A stretch of DNA of 34,281 bases, taken from positions 1-34,281 of the forward strand of contig NZ_CAJYPF010000246.1 in assembly GCF_913776565.1 (NCBI RefSeq), in the 5' to 3' direction. The notes under the pieces were generated by a model, which was not told where the DNA came from, made no database searches, and saw only the letters and a program-made list of their open reading frames with translations. Below, piece after piece: positions 6,822-17,331 of this stretch (within the stretch, counting starts at the first letter, position 1; every line of letters begins with the position of its first letter). This DNA comes from an uncultured Microbacterium sp. (lineage in GTDB: Bacteria > Actinomycetota > Actinomycetes > Actinomycetales > Microbacteriaceae). Both the position numbers and the translations under genes were made by a program.

Positions 6822-8540
6822 ATGCCCGCACCGCAGAATCCGAACACCGGCGAGTTCGACATCAAGCCCCGCAGTCGCGTCGTCACCGACGGCATCGAAG
6901 CCACCACCTCGCGTGGAATGCTCCGCGCGGTCGGCATGGGCGACGAGGACTGGGACAAGCCCCAGATCGGCATCGCGTCGAGCTGGAACGAGATCACCCC
7001 CTGCAACCTCAGCCTCGACCGCCTCGCGCAGGGCGCGAAAGAGGGCGTGCACTCCGGCGGCGGCTACCCGCTGCAGTTCGGCACCATCTCGGTCTCGGAC
7101 GGCATCTCCATGGGCCACGAGGGCATGCACTTCTCGCTCGTCTCGCGCGAGGTCATCGCCGACAGCGTCGAGACGGTCATGATGGCCGAGCGCCTCGACG
7201 GCTCCGTGCTGCTCGCCGGCTGCGACAAGTCCATCCCGGGCATGCTCATGGCATCCGCTCGTCTCGACCTGTCGAGTGTCTTCCTCTACGCCGGATCCAT
7301 CGCGCCGGGCTGGGTCAAGCTCAGCGACGGCACCGAGAAGGACGTCACGATCATCGACTCGTTCGAGGCCGTGGGCGCGTGCCTCGCGGGCAAGATGAGC
7401 GAAGAAGACCTCAAGCGCATCGAGTGCGCGATCGCCCCCGGTGAGGGCGCCTGCGGCGGCATGTACACGGCCAACACCATGGCGTCGGTCGCCGAGGCCC
7501 TCGGCCTGAGCCTGCCCGGCTCGGCCGCCCCGCCGTCCGCCGACCGCCGCCGCGACTACTTCGCGCACCGCTCGGGCGAGGCCGTCGTCAACCTGCTGCG
7601 TCAGGGCATCACGACGCGCGACATCCTCACGAAAGAGGCGTTCGAGAACGCCATCGCCCTCGCCATGGCGCTCGGCGGCTCGACCAACGTCGTCCTCCAC
7701 CTGCTCGCGATCGCGAACGAGGCCGAGGTCGAGCTGAACCTGCACGACTTCAACCGCATCGGCGACCGCACGCCCCACGTGGCCGACATGAAGCCCTTCG
7801 GGCAGTACGTCATGAACGACGTCGACCGCCACGGCGGCATCCCGGTCATCATGAAGGCGATGCTCGACGAGGGGCTCCTGCACGGCGACGCGCTGACCGT
7901 CACCGGCAAGACGCTCGCCGAGAACCTGGCCGACCTGAACCCCGACCCCGTCGACGGCAAGGTCATCCACGCCTTCGACGACCCGATCCATGCGACCGGC
8001 GGCATCACGATCCTGCACGGCTCGATGGCGCCCGAGGGTGCGGTCGTGAAGTCGGCCGGCTTCGACGGCAACGTGTTCGAGGGTCCCGCCCGCGTGTTCG
8101 AGCGCGAGCGCGGAGCGATGGACGCCCTCGAGGCGGGCGAGATCGCCGCCGGCGACGTCGTCGTCATCCGCTACGAGGGCCCGAAGGGCGGCCCCGGCAT
8201 GCGCGAGATGCTCGCGATCACCGCCGCCATCAAGGGCGCGGGGCTCGGAAAAGATGTACTACTGTTGACGGACGGACGATTCTCAGGCGGCACAACCGGC
8301 CTGTGCATCGGCCACATAGCTCCCGAAGCGGTGGACGCAGGTCCCATCGCCTTCGTGCGCGATGGTGATCTGATACGGGTCGATATCGCCGCTCGCACTC
8401 TCGACTTGATCGTCGATGAGGCCGAGCTGAGTTCCCGCCGTGATGGGTGGGAACCGCTTCCCCCGCGCTATACCCGTGGCGTTCTGGCCAAGTACTCCAA
8501 GCTCGTGCACTCCGCCGCGGAGGGCGCGGTCACGGGCTGA
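6822..8540 (+). CDS. ilvD: Dihydroxy-acid dehydratase
   Basis: A 572-residue IlvD/Edd enzyme that dehydrates dihydroxy-isovalerate and dihydroxy-methylvalerate in valine and isoleucine synthesis. Likely iron-sulfur ligand cysteines are in [17 protein letters not shown] and [12 protein letters not shown]. The C-terminal domain holds [14 protein letters not shown]. It is the first gene of ilvD-ilvB-ilvN-ilvC and appears leaderless. About 240 nt near the end (8247-8486) use codons such as ATA, CTA, GTA, TCA and ACA, which I did not see in the preceding 1.4 kb of the gene. The reading frame and protein motifs stay intact there. That patch may come from recombination with a lower-GC relative. Confidence 0.96.
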   Translation: MPAPQNPNTGEFDIKPRSRVVTDGIEATTSRGMLRAVGMGDEDWDKPQIGIASSWNEITPCNLSLDRLAQGAKEGVHSGGGYPLQFGTISVSDGISMGHEGMHFSLVSREVIADSVETVMMAERLDGSVLLAGCDKSIPGMLMASARLDLSSVFLYAGSIAPGWVKLSDGTEKDVTIIDSFEAVGACLAGKMSEEDLKRIECAIAPGEGACGGMYTANTMASVAEALGLSLPGSAAPPSADRRRDYFAHRSGEAVVNLLRQGITTRDILTKEAFENAIALAMALGGSTNVVLHLLAIANEAEVELNLHDFNRIGDRTPHVADMKPFGQYVMNDVDRHGGIPVIMKAMLDEGLLHGDALTVTGKTLAENLADLNPDPVDGKVIHAFDDPIHATGGITILHGSMAPEGAVVKSAGFDGNVFEGPARVFERERGAMDALEAGEIAAGDVVVIRYEGPKGGPGMREMLAITAAIKGAGLGKDVLLLTDGRFSGGTTGLCIGHIAPEAVDAGPIAFVRDGDLIRVDIAARTLDLIVDEAELSSRRDGWEPLPPRYTRGVLAKYSKLVHSAAEGAVTG

Positions 8541-8584
8541 CGGCCATCCCCTTCTCACCTTCTCCCGGTTCTCGAGGTACTCCC

Positions 8585-10393
8585 ATGTCCATCGATTCCC
8601 CTACGGCGGCCGTGCCCCGGCCGCCTGCCCGCACCGCTCCGGCGCCCGTGATGTCGGGGGCGCAGGCGGTGGTCCGCTCGCTCGACCTCCTCGGCGTCAC
8701 CGACGTGTTCGGTCTGCCGGGCGGGGCGATCATGCCCGTCTACGACCCGCTCATGGACGACGAGCACGTCCGCCACATCCTCGTGCGTCACGAGCAGGGC
8801 GCCGGCCACGCCGCCGAGGGCTATGCCGCGGCATCCGGCAAGGTCGGCGTCGCGATCGCGACGTCGGGTCCCGGCGCGACCAACCTGGTCACCGCGATCG
8901 CCGACGCCTACATGGATTCGGTGCCGTTGGTGTGCATCACCGGACAGGTGTTCTCGACCCTCATGGGCACGGACGCCTTCCAAGAGGCCGACATCGTCGG
9001 CATCACGATGCCGATCACCAAGCACTCGTTCCTGGTGAAGACGGCCGAGGAGATCCCCGGCGCGATCGCGGCCGCCTTCGAGATCGCGTCGACGGGTCGA
9101 CCGGGACCCGTGCTGGTCGACATCACGAAGGATGCGCAGCAGGCCGAGGCGCCCTTCGTGTGGCCCCCCAAGGTCGACCTGCCCGGCTACCGCCCGGTCA
9201 CCAAGGCTCACGGCAAGCAGATCCAGGCCGCGGCGCACCTGCTGGCCACCGCCAAGAAGCCCGTGCTCTACGTCGGCGGCGGAACCATCCGCGCGAACGC
9301 CGCGGCCGAGCTCAAGGTGCTCGCCGAGGCGACGGGTGCTCCGCTGGTCACGACCCTCATGGCGCGCGACGCGTTCCCCGACTCGCACGAGCAGCACCTG
9401 GGCATGCCCGGTATGCACGGCACGGTCCCCGCCGTGCTCGCGCTGCAGGAGAGCGACCTGATCGTGTCGCTCGGGGCACGCTTCGACGACCGCGTGACCG
9501 GCAAGGCGGCGCTGTTCGCCCCGCACGCCCAGGTCGTGCACGTCGACATCGACCCCGCCGAAATCTCGAAGATCCGCACCGCCGACGTGCCCATCGTGGG
9601 CGACCTCAAAGAGGTCCTCGTCGACCTGGATGCCGCGTTCCGCGCCGCCGACGCCGAGCACCCGCACGACTACACCGAGTGGTGGACCTACCTGAACGGC
9701 CTCCGCGAGGAGTTCCCGCTCGGGTACACCCCGACCTCGGACGGTCTGCTCTCGCCCCAGTACGTCATCCAGCGCATCGGCGAGCTGACCGGCCCCGAGG
9801 GCGTGTACGCCTCCGGCGTCGGCCAGCACCAGATGTGGGCCGCGCAGTTCATCAAGTACGAGCGCCCCAACGCCTGGCTCAACTCCGGCGGCGCCGGCAC
9901 TATGGGCTACGCCGTGCCCGCGGCCATGGGGGCCAAGGTCGCCCAGCCCGAGCGCGCCGTGTGGGCGATCGACGGCGACGGCTGCTTCCAGATGACCAAT
10001 CAGGAGCTCGCGACCTGCGTCATCAACGACATTCCCATCAAGGTCGCGATCATCAACAACTCCTCGCTGGGCATGGTGCGCCAGTGGCAGACGCTGTTCT
10101 TCGAGGGACGTCACTCCAACACCGACCTGAACACGGGTCACGGCACGCGTCGCATCCCCGACTTCGTCAAGCTCGCCGAGGCTTACGGTTGCCTCGCGAT
10201 CCGCGTCGAGAAGGAAGACGAGATCGACGCCGCGATCCAGCTCGCGCTCGACACGAACGACCGTCCCGTCGTGATCGACTTCGTCGTGAGCGCCGACGCC
10301 ATGGTGTGGCCGATGGTTCCTCAGGGCGTCAGCAACAGCTACGTCCAGTACGCGCGCGATCACTCGCCCGCCTTCGCCGAGCAGGAGGACTGA
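8585..10393 (+). CDS. ilvB: Acetolactate synthase large (catalytic) subunit
   Basis: A 602-residue thiamine-diphosphate enzyme that condenses two pyruvates, or pyruvate with 2-oxobutyrate. The catalytic glutamate lies in [12 protein letters not shown]. The ThDP/magnesium motif is [12 protein letters not shown] with the downstream [13 protein letters not shown] flexible, proline-rich N-terminus of about 25 residues precedes the domain. I chose ATG 8585, with GAGGT a few bases before it. An upstream in-frame ATG at 8447 lies inside ilvD and is not credible. ilvN starts one base after its stop, giving the expected heteromeric enzyme. Confidence 0.96.
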   Translation: MSIDSPTAAVPRPPARTAPAPVMSGAQAVVRSLDLLGVTDVFGLPGGAIMPVYDPLMDDEHVRHILVRHEQGAGHAAEGYAAASGKVGVAIATSGPGATNLVTAIADAYMDSVPLVCITGQVFSTLMGTDAFQEADIVGITMPITKHSFLVKTAEEIPGAIAAAFEIASTGRPGPVLVDITKDAQQAEAPFVWPPKVDLPGYRPVTKAHGKQIQAAAHLLATAKKPVLYVGGGTIRANAAAELKVLAEATGAPLVTTLMARDAFPDSHEQHLGMPGMHGTVPAVLALQESDLIVSLGARFDDRVTGKAALFAPHAQVVHVDIDPAEISKIRTADVPIVGDLKEVLVDLDAAFRAADAEHPHDYTEWWTYLNGLREEFPLGYTPTSDGLLSPQYVIQRIGELTGPEGVYASGVGQHQMWAAQFIKYERPNAWLNSGGAGTMGYAVPAAMGAKVAQPERAVWAIDGDGCFQMTNQELATCVINDIPIKVAIINNSSLGMVRQWQTLFFEGRHSNTDLNTGHGTRRIPDFVKLAEAYGCLAIRVEKEDEIDAAIQLALDTNDRPVVIDFVVSADAMVWPMVPQGVSNSYVQYARDHSPAFAEQED

Positions 10394-10394
10394 G

Positions 10395-12042
<1,648 letters not shown>

Positions 12043-12054
12043 CCCGCGTCTATC

Positions 12055-12086
12055 GAACGCCCCGCGGCTTCGGCCGCGGGGCGTTC
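12055..12086 (+). terminator. Terminator hairpin after ilvC
   Basis: A perfect 14-bp stem, GAACGCCCCGCGGC, with a TTCG tetraloop and the full complement. It starts 13 nt after the ilvC stop. There is no U-tract, which is common for actinobacterial terminators. Confidence 0.85.
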
Positions 12087-12168
12087 GCCGTCTGTGCGGG
12101 TCGTCTCGGTCCCGGATGCCGCGCACGCCCGCACGGCGGGGCGCGGCCGGGCGGCGGGGGAGCGGCGC

Positions 12169-12174
12169 TACCGT
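12169..12174 (+). promoter_or_regulatory. -10 box TACCGT for the 12.2-kb membrane protein operon
   Basis: TACCGT is followed by 6 nt and then the GTG at 12181, the leaderless spacing repeated elsewhere in the window. No Shine-Dalgarno sequence is present. Confidence 0.45.
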
Positions 12175-12180
12175 GGTCGG

Positions 12181-12735
12181 GTGAGTACTCCGCGCGATGA
12201 CGACGCCCTCTCGTGGGGCGGTGACGACGACCCCACCCTCGACGTCGGTGAGAAGCGGACGCCCGGTGCGGCCGACGCGGCGCCGGGCGCCGCGTGGACT
12301 GCGGAGCCGGAGCCCCTGCAGCCGGAGCCGGAACCGGAGCCCCTGCAGCCGCCCGCGGCGCCGGTCGAGCGGCATCCCGAGCCGTCCCCCGCGGAGAGCG
12401 AAGAGGCCGGGACCGAGGTGGACGCGGATGCCGCGCACGCGGCGCCGCTGGGCAACGTCGGTCTCGTCGGGATCGGCATGGTGGCGGCGACCTTCGTGCT
12501 CTTCGCGGTCGGCTGGCTGATCGCGGGGTTCCAGCTGCGCGGTCTCGGCCTGCCGATCCCCGACGTGACCCTGGTGTCGCTGACGATCGCCGCCGCGCTC
12601 GCCCCGATGGTGTGGTTCGTCGCCGTCCTGGCCCTCACCCGGGCGTGGCGCACGTGGCAGCGTTTCCTGCTGCTGATCCTGGGGATCGTGCTGCTCGTGC
12701 CGTGGCCGTTCCTGTCGTTGGGGGTGTTCGCATGA
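12181..12735 (+). CDS. Membrane protein with acidic, proline-rich N-terminal tail
   Basis: A 184-residue protein of unknown function. Residues 1 to about 95 are disordered-looking and acidic, with a PEP/LQPEP-type repeat. Three hydrophobic segments follow, at roughly 98-120, 127-150 and 158-182. The GTG start is supported by a TACCGT box 6 nt upstream; an earlier in-frame GTG at 12094 lies near the ilvC terminator and is less likely. Its stop overlaps the next start as ATGA, so both membrane proteins are probably made together. The pair lies between ilvC and serA without an obvious link to amino acid synthesis. Confidence 0.75.
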   Translation: MSTPRDDDALSWGGDDDPTLDVGEKRTPGAADAAPGAAWTAEPEPLQPEPEPEPLQPPAAPVERHPEPSPAESEEAGTEVDADAAHAAPLGNVGLVGIGMVAATFVLFAVGWLIAGFQLRGLGLPIPDVTLVSLTIAAALAPMVWFVAVLALTRAWRTWQRFLLLILGIVLLVPWPFLSLGVFA

Positions 12736-13079
12736 GCGCAGACGCGAAGAAGGCGTCCGTCCGCCGGTTGCCCACGTGGCTGGTCGTCACGATCGCGGGG
12801 TTGTTCGGCCTGTTCTACGCCTACGTGGTGTGGAGCGCGGTCGCGCTGCTCATCCAGCAGGTCAACGGTCCGCTCGGCCTGAATGGCCTGGGATGGTTCG
12901 TCTACATCCTGCCGATCGTCTTCCCCCTCATCGCCTTCGGCATCGCCTTCGCGATCGGTGCCCGCCGCGCGGCGGGGCAGTTCGCGATCGTGCTGCTCGC
13001 CGGGCTGACGCTGTCGGCGGCGTTCTGGCTCGCGATCGTCGGCTACGGCACGACGTCGTACGGCCTGTACGGCGGCTGA
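12732..13079 (+). CDS. Three-segment membrane protein of unknown function
   Basis: A 115-residue hydrophobic protein coupled to the preceding gene by an ATGA overlap. After a short basic start (KKASVRRLP), hydrophobic segments occur at about 15-37, 50-72 and 82-105, with a glycine/tyrosine-rich end. This is consistent with three membrane passes. I recognise no conserved catalytic motif. Since both proteins of this pair have similar size in the membrane, they could form a complex, but that is inference from coupling only. Confidence 0.75.
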   Translation: MSADAKKASVRRLPTWLVVTIAGLFGLFYAYVVWSAVALLIQQVNGPLGLNGLGWFVYILPIVFPLIAFGIAFAIGARRAAGQFAIVLLAGLTLSAAFWLAIVGYGTTSYGLYGG

Positions 13080-13150
13080 GGGCCTGGGGCGCGGCATCCC
13101 GGCGGGAAGAGAGCGACGTCACACGGTCGGGAGGCTCGGTGACGCCGCGC

Positions 13151-13156
13151 TAGGCT
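13151..13156 (+). promoter_or_regulatory. Candidate serA -10 box TAGGCT
   Basis: TAGGCT stands about 94 nt before the serA GTG, with no matching -35 hexamer that I can name. It would give a 5' leader of nearly 90 nt that is GC-rich and contains short self-complementary pieces such as GGCCCGCACGGGCC. This is a weak assignment. Confidence 0.3.
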
Positions 13157-13249
13157 GACACACGGCCCGCACGGGCCGCGCGCCCGGCTCGCGCCGGCGG
13201 TGTGCGGCGGTGCGCGCCGGTCCCCAGCACCGTTTCGAAGGACGCATCC

Positions 13250-14854
13250 GTGACGAAGCCCGTCGTGCTCATCGCCGAAGAACTCTCTCCCGCCACGATC
13301 GACGCGCTCGGCCCCGATTTCGACGTGCGCAACGTCGACGGGACCGACCGCCCCGCGCTGCTCTCGGCCCTGGCCGACGCACACGCGGTGCTCGTGCGCT
13401 CGGCCACCCAGATCGATGCCGAGGCCCTGACCGCGGCGCCGTCGCTCAAGGTGGTCGCCCGCGCCGGTGTCGGCCTCGACAACGTCGACATCAAGGCGGC
13501 CACCGCGGCCGGTGTCATGGTCGTCAACGCCCCGACGTCCAACATCATCTCGGCGGCCGAGCTGACCGTCGGTCACGTGCTGAGCCTCGCGCGCCGCATC
13601 CCGGCCGCCCACGCCTCGCTCGCCCAGGGACTGTGGAAGCGCAGCTCTTTCACCGGCACCGAGCTGTTCGAGAAGACCATCGGCATCATCGGCCTCGGCC
13701 GCATCGGCGCCTTGATCGCCGCGCGCCTGCAGGGCTTCGACATGCGCGTCATCGCGTACGACCCCTATGTCACCGCCGCCCGCGCCCAGCAGCTGGGCGT
13801 GCAGCTCGTCTCGCTCGACGAACTGCTCGAGCAGAGCGACTTCGTCACGATCCACATGCCGAAGACGCCCGAGACGACCGGCATGATCGGTGCCGACCAG
13901 CTGCGCCGCATGAAGAAGAGCGCGTACGTCATCAACGTGGCCCGCGGTGGGCTCATCGACGAAGAGGCGCTGTTCGAGGCGCTCACCTCCGGCGAGATCG
14001 CCGGCGCCGGCCTCGACGTGTTCTCGACCGAGCCGCCGGCCGAGGGAGGCCCCGCCCGCAAGCTGCTCGATCTGCCCAACGTCGTCGTCACCCCGCACCT
14101 GGGCGCCAGCACCGAAGAGGCGCAGGAGAAGGCGGGCGTTTCGGTCGCGCGCAGCGTCAAGCTCGCGCTCGAGGGCGATCTGGTCCCGGATGCCGTGAAC
14201 GTCGCCGGGGGAGCGATCGACCCCTTCGTGCGTCCGGGCATCGCGCTCGTCGAGATGCTGGGTCAGTTCTTCAGCGGACTCGCCGACAGCGCCCTGACGA
14301 GCCTGGACATCGAGGTGCGCGGCGAGCTCGCGCAGTACGACGTCAGCGTCTACCGTCTCGCGGCGCTCAAGGGGTACTTCAGCCGCATCGTCAGCGAGAC
14401 CGTGTCGTACGTCAACGCGCCGCTGTTCGCCGAGCAGCGCGGCGTCGAGGCGCGCCTGGTCGTCGAGGCCGAGAGCCCGCTATACCGCAACATCACGATC
14501 CTGCGCGGCACCCTGGCCGACGGCTCGACCCTCGAGGTCGCCGGCACGCTCGCCGGTACGCGCATGGTGCCCAAGGTCGTGTCGATCAACGGCTACGACA
14601 TCGAGGTGCCGATCGAACGGCACCACGTCGTCATGCGCTACGCCGACCGCCCGGGCATCGTCGCCATCTACGGCCAGAAGCTCGGCGACGCCGGCATCAA
14701 CATCGCCGGTCTGCAGGTCGCGGCGCAGGATGCCACGGGCCGCGCGCTGTCGGTGCTCACGGTCGACTCGCCGGTGCCGGACGAGATCCTCGACGCGATG
14801 CGCGAGGCCGTCGGCGCCGACCTGTTCCGGCAGATCGAGATCGTCGAGGGCTGA
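13250..14854 (+). CDS. serA: D-3-phosphoglycerate dehydrogenase
   Basis: A 534-residue long-form enzyme that starts serine synthesis by oxidising 3-phosphoglycerate with NAD. The catalytic half includes RAGVGLDNVD, the nucleotide loop GLGRIGALIA, VARGGLID, and the active-site histidine region HLGASTEEAQ. An intervening allosteric-substrate-binding domain and a C-terminal ACT domain (RPGIVAIYGQKLGDAGINIAG) follow, as in mycobacterial SerA. The ACT domain normally senses serine. I chose GTG 13250 because GAAGGA lies 9 nt upstream and the protein then begins TKPVVLIAEEL as expected. The 16 upstream in-frame residues have no family support. Confidence 0.95.
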   Translation: MTKPVVLIAEELSPATIDALGPDFDVRNVDGTDRPALLSALADAHAVLVRSATQIDAEALTAAPSLKVVARAGVGLDNVDIKAATAAGVMVVNAPTSNIISAAELTVGHVLSLARRIPAAHASLAQGLWKRSSFTGTELFEKTIGIIGLGRIGALIAARLQGFDMRVIAYDPYVTAARAQQLGVQLVSLDELLEQSDFVTIHMPKTPETTGMIGADQLRRMKKSAYVINVARGGLIDEEALFEALTSGEIAGAGLDVFSTEPPAEGGPARKLLDLPNVVVTPHLGASTEEAQEKAGVSVARSVKLALEGDLVPDAVNVAGGAIDPFVRPGIALVEMLGQFFSGLADSALTSLDIEVRGELAQYDVSVYRLAALKGYFSRIVSETVSYVNAPLFAEQRGVEARLVVEAESPLYRNITILRGTLADGSTLEVAGTLAGTRMVPKVVSINGYDIEVPIERHHVVMRYADRPGIVAIYGQKLGDAGINIAGLQVAAQDATGRALSVLTVDSPVPDEILDAMREAVGADLFRQIEIVEG

Positions 14855-14872
14855 GGCCGCACGAGTGCGTGG

Positions 14873-14901
14873 AGAGGGGGTCGCGGCACGCGGCCCCCTC
14901 T
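14873..14901 (+). terminator. Terminator hairpin after serA
   Basis: AGAGGGGGTCGC (14873-14884) pairs with its complement at 14890-14901, with one T-G wobble and a 5-nt loop. Two T residues follow. It starts 18 nt after the serA stop. Confidence 0.75.
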
Positions 14902-14962
14902 TCCGTCGGTCACGGCGCGTCGCTCTCGGCGGACGCAGAAGCGAGCGCGGCATGATGCGCTC

Positions 14963-15139
14963 ATGATGCTCGTGCTCCGTCTGATCCTGGCCGGTCTCGG
15001 CATCCTGTTCCTCATCGACGGTGTCGCCGACGTCGTGCGCCGCGGCCCGCTGGGACTGCTGGGAATCATCGGGGGCGCGCTCGTGCTCATCGGGGTGGTC
15101 GTCGATCTGCGCCGATCCCGCCGTCGCGTCGGACGCTGA
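14963..15139 (+). CDS. 58-residue small membrane protein
   Basis: A short ORF coding a protein of two hydrophobic segments (about residues 3-20 and 29-48) joined by a polar DGVADVVRRGP loop, with a very basic tail (RRSRRRVGR). Codon use matches the neighbours, and third positions are nearly all G or C. A CATGAT hexamer lies 6 nt before the ATG, consistent with a leaderless start, though it deviates from TAnnnT. It converges on the TetR gene with only 6 nt between the stops. Function is unknown. Confidence 0.6.
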   Translation: MMLVLRLILAGLGILFLIDGVADVVRRGPLGLLGIIGGALVLIGVVVDLRRSRRRVGR

Positions 15140-15149
15140 CCCGCGTCAG
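15136..15149. terminator. Short palindrome containing both convergent stop codons
   Basis: CTGAC-CCGC-GTCAG contains the TGA of the small membrane protein gene and, on the other strand, the TGA of the TetR gene. The 5-bp stem is short for a terminator, so its role is uncertain. A similar but longer arrangement occurs at 26676-26700. Confidence 0.35.
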
Positions 15150-15688
15150 GTGGTCGCGGCGACGACGGCGTCGATCAGGCGGTCGAGCGCGGCCCCCTCG
15201 AGGGCGGGACCGGGTACCGCGTTGAGGTCGAGCACCGCGTTGAAGTAGAGGCCGTCGCTGACGAGCAGCACCATCTGCAGTGCCGTCTCGTCGCGCGTGT
15301 GCGCGCGGAGGCTCTCTTCCCACAGCTCCCGCACGCGGCGGAGAGAGGTGGATGCCGCATCGTTGCCGTTCTGCGCGAGTCGCGACACGGCAAGGATCGT
15401 GACGTCGAGGGGCGAGCCGGTGTTCTGCGACGACCGCAGGTGCGCGGCGACCACTCCCTCGTCGGCCCTCTCGATCTCGGCCACGTCCTCGCGCGCCAGT
15501 TCTTCGAGGCGACGGACCAGTGCTTCTTCGAGGGCGCTCTTGGACCCGAAGTGATAGAGCAATCCGCCCTTGGACACGCCGGCCGCGCGGGCCGTGGCAT
15601 CCATCGTCGCCGCGCGTTCACCGTCGTCGACGAGGATGCGGGTGAACGCGTCGAGCACGGCTTCGCGGGCGAGAGGGGGGCGACTCAT
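15146..15688 (-). CDS. TetR-family repressor next to a drug exporter
   Basis: A 180-residue TetR-family protein. The N-terminal HTH spans about residues 8-50, with ATMDATARAAGVSKGGLLYHFGSK as the core, and an all-helical ligand-binding domain follows. It is divergent from the MFS exporter gene, and a dyad operator lies in the 79-nt gap, so it most likely represses the exporter until an inducer binds. The ATG has GAGGAG 3-8 nt before it. A TACGAT box (minus, 15703-15698) may be its -10 element. The inducer cannot be read from the sequence. Confidence 0.9.
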   Translation of the reverse strand: MSRPPLAREAVLDAFTRILVDDGERAATMDATARAAGVSKGGLLYHFGSKSALEEALVRRLEELAREDVAEIERADEGVVAAHLRSSQNTGSPLDVTILAVSRLAQNGNDAASTSLRRVRELWEESLRAHTRDETALQMVLLVSDGLYFNAVLDLNAVPGPALEGAALDRLIDAVVAATT

Positions 15689-15730
15689 GACTCCTCGATC
15701 GTACTGGCGGGCGGACGCCGACCTCTGTTA

Positions 15731-15752
15731 CTATACCGGCTGGACGGTTTAG
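15731..15752. promoter_or_regulatory. TetR operator CTATACCG-N6-CGGTTTAG
   Basis: An 8-bp dyad with one mismatch around a 6-nt centre lies between the divergent TetR and exporter genes. It overlaps TACTAT (15729-15734), a likely exporter -10 box, and ends 15 nt before the exporter ATG. A direct repeat AACGGAAACGG follows it. Position and symmetry fit a TetR dimer site. Confidence 0.7.
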
Positions 15753-15767
15753 AAACGGAAACGGTAC

Positions 15768-17306
15768 ATGCTCACCTCGTCGCTGCCCACCTCGGACATC
15801 ACCGTGACCCGCGCCGGATGGCGCGGGTGGTTCGCGCTGGCGGTGCTCATGCTGCCCGTGCTGCTGGTCTCGGTCGACAACACGGTGCTGAGCTTCGCGC
15901 TGCCCGAGATCGCCCTGTCGCTCCAGCCCACGAGCATCGAGCAGCTCTGGATCATCGACGTCTACCCCCTCGTGCTGGCGGGTCTGCTCGTGACCATGGG
16001 CACGCTCGGCGACCGCTTCGGCCGGCGCCGCCTGCTGCTCATCGGCGCGACCGGCTTCGCGGCCGTGTCGGCGCTGTCGGCGTTCGCGCCCACCGCGGCC
16101 CTGCTCATCACCGGCCGCGCGCTCATGGGCGTCTTCGGCGCGATGCTGATGCCCTCGACGCTGTCGCTGCTGCGCAGCATCTTCCGCGACCGTGATCAGC
16201 GCCGATTCGCGATCGCGATCTGGGCATCGGGCTTCTCGGCGGGCGCCGCCCTCGGGCCGATCGTCGGCGGATTCCTGCTCGAGCACTTCTCGTGGGGCTC
16301 GGTCTTCCTCATGGCCGTCCCGGTCCTCGTGCCGCTGCTGATCCTCGCGCCGTTCTTCGTGCCCGAGAGCCGCGACCCGAACCCGGGCCGGTTCGACCCC
16401 GTCAGCGTGCTGCTGTCGCTCGCGACGATGGTGCCGATCGTCTACGGCATCAAGAAGTTGGCCGTCGACGGTCCACTCTCGCTTGCGCCTGTCCTGTTCG
16501 TCGTGGGCGTCGTCTTCGGCTGGCTCTTCGTCCGGCGTCAGCGCTCGCTCCCCACGCCCATGCTCGACATGACGCTGTTCGGCCGGGGCACCTTCTCGGG
16601 CGCCATCCTCGTCAACCTGCTGAGCGTCGTGGGCCTGGTCGGCTTCCTGTACTTCGTGGCGCAGCACCTGCAGCTCGTCGTCGGCCTGTCTCCGATGGTC
16701 GCGGGCTTCGCCCTGCTGCCGGGCCTGGTGCTGATGATCGTCTCGGGTCTGGCGGTCGTGCCCGTCGCCAAGCGCTTCGCGCCGCGCATCGTGGTGCCCG
16801 TCGCCCTGTCGTTCTCGGTCGTGGCGTACGTGCTCGTCGCGTTCTCGACGGCCGATCTGGTGCAGCTCATCGTGGCGTTCGGTCTGCTCGGGATCGGCAT
16901 CGGCGCGGCCGAGACGGTGTCGAACGAGCTCATCCTCTCGAGCGCTCCGTCGGCGAAAGCCGGAGCTGCCAGCGCGGTGTCCGAGACGGCGTACGAGGTG
17001 GGGGCCGTCCTGGGCACGGCGGTGCTCGGCGGCATCCTCGCGGCCTTCTATCGCGCGCAGCTGGTGCTGCCGGCCGGGCTTCCGGATGCCGCGGCCCAGG
17101 CCGCCCGTGAGACCCTCGCCGGAGCCGTCGCGGTGTCGCAGACCCTCGACGACCCGTCCCTGGCCGAGGCCCTGCGCGTCGCGGCCGCGCACGCGTTCGA
17201 CTCGGGTGTCGTGATCACCGCGCTCATCGGCGCGGGACTGATCGTCGTGGCCGGGGTGATCGCTGCCACTACCCTGGGATCATCCCGCGGCGCGTCGACG
17301 AAGTGA
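15768..17306 (+). CDS. MFS multidrug exporter, DHA2 (14-segment) type
   Basis: A 512-residue proton-driven exporter of the EmrB/QacA type. The N-terminal segment contains the motif-D1-like [15 protein letters not shown]. Motif [14 protein letters not shown], lies between the second and third segments, and motif [15 protein letters not shown], marks antiporters. Length and hydrophobic pattern suit 14 membrane passes. The divergent TetR gene and the operator 15 nt upstream indicate substrate-induced expression. Substrates are probably cationic or aromatic toxic compounds, as in SmvA/LfrA/QacA relatives, but this is family-level inference. leuB starts 25 nt downstream and may be read through, with its own Shine-Dalgarno sequence. 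Confidence 0.92.
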   Translation: MLTSSLPTSDITVTRAGWRGWFALAVLMLPVLLVSVDNTVLSFALPEIALSLQPTSIEQLWIIDVYPLVLAGLLVTMGTLGDRFGRRRLLLIGATGFAAVSALSAFAPTAALLITGRALMGVFGAMLMPSTLSLLRSIFRDRDQRRFAIAIWASGFSAGAALGPIVGGFLLEHFSWGSVFLMAVPVLVPLLILAPFFVPESRDPNPGRFDPVSVLLSLATMVPIVYGIKKLAVDGPLSLAPVLFVVGVVFGWLFVRRQRSLPTPMLDMTLFGRGTFSGAILVNLLSVVGLVGFLYFVAQHLQLVVGLSPMVAGFALLPGLVLMIVSGLAVVPVAKRFAPRIVVPVALSFSVVAYVLVAFSTADLVQLIVAFGLLGIGIGAAETVSNELILSSAPSAKAGAASAVSETAYEVGAVLGTAVLGGILAAFYRAQLVLPAGLPDAAAQAARETLAGAVAVSQTLDDPSLAEALRVAAAHAFDSGVVITALIGAGLIVVAGVIAATTLGSSRGASTK

Positions 17307-17331
17307 CGCGCCCCGAGCTCTGAGGAGAGCG

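Noticed and set aside
4460..7006. An 848-codon open frame on the minus strand across otsA and otsB
   Set aside because: It is an antisense shadow of the otsAB genes. High-GC codon use in the true frame keeps the opposite frame open, and the translation has no family motifs.
8447..8584. A longer ilvB start at 8447
   Set aside because: It lies inside ilvD, adds residues unlike the family, and the ATG at 8585 has a ribosome site.
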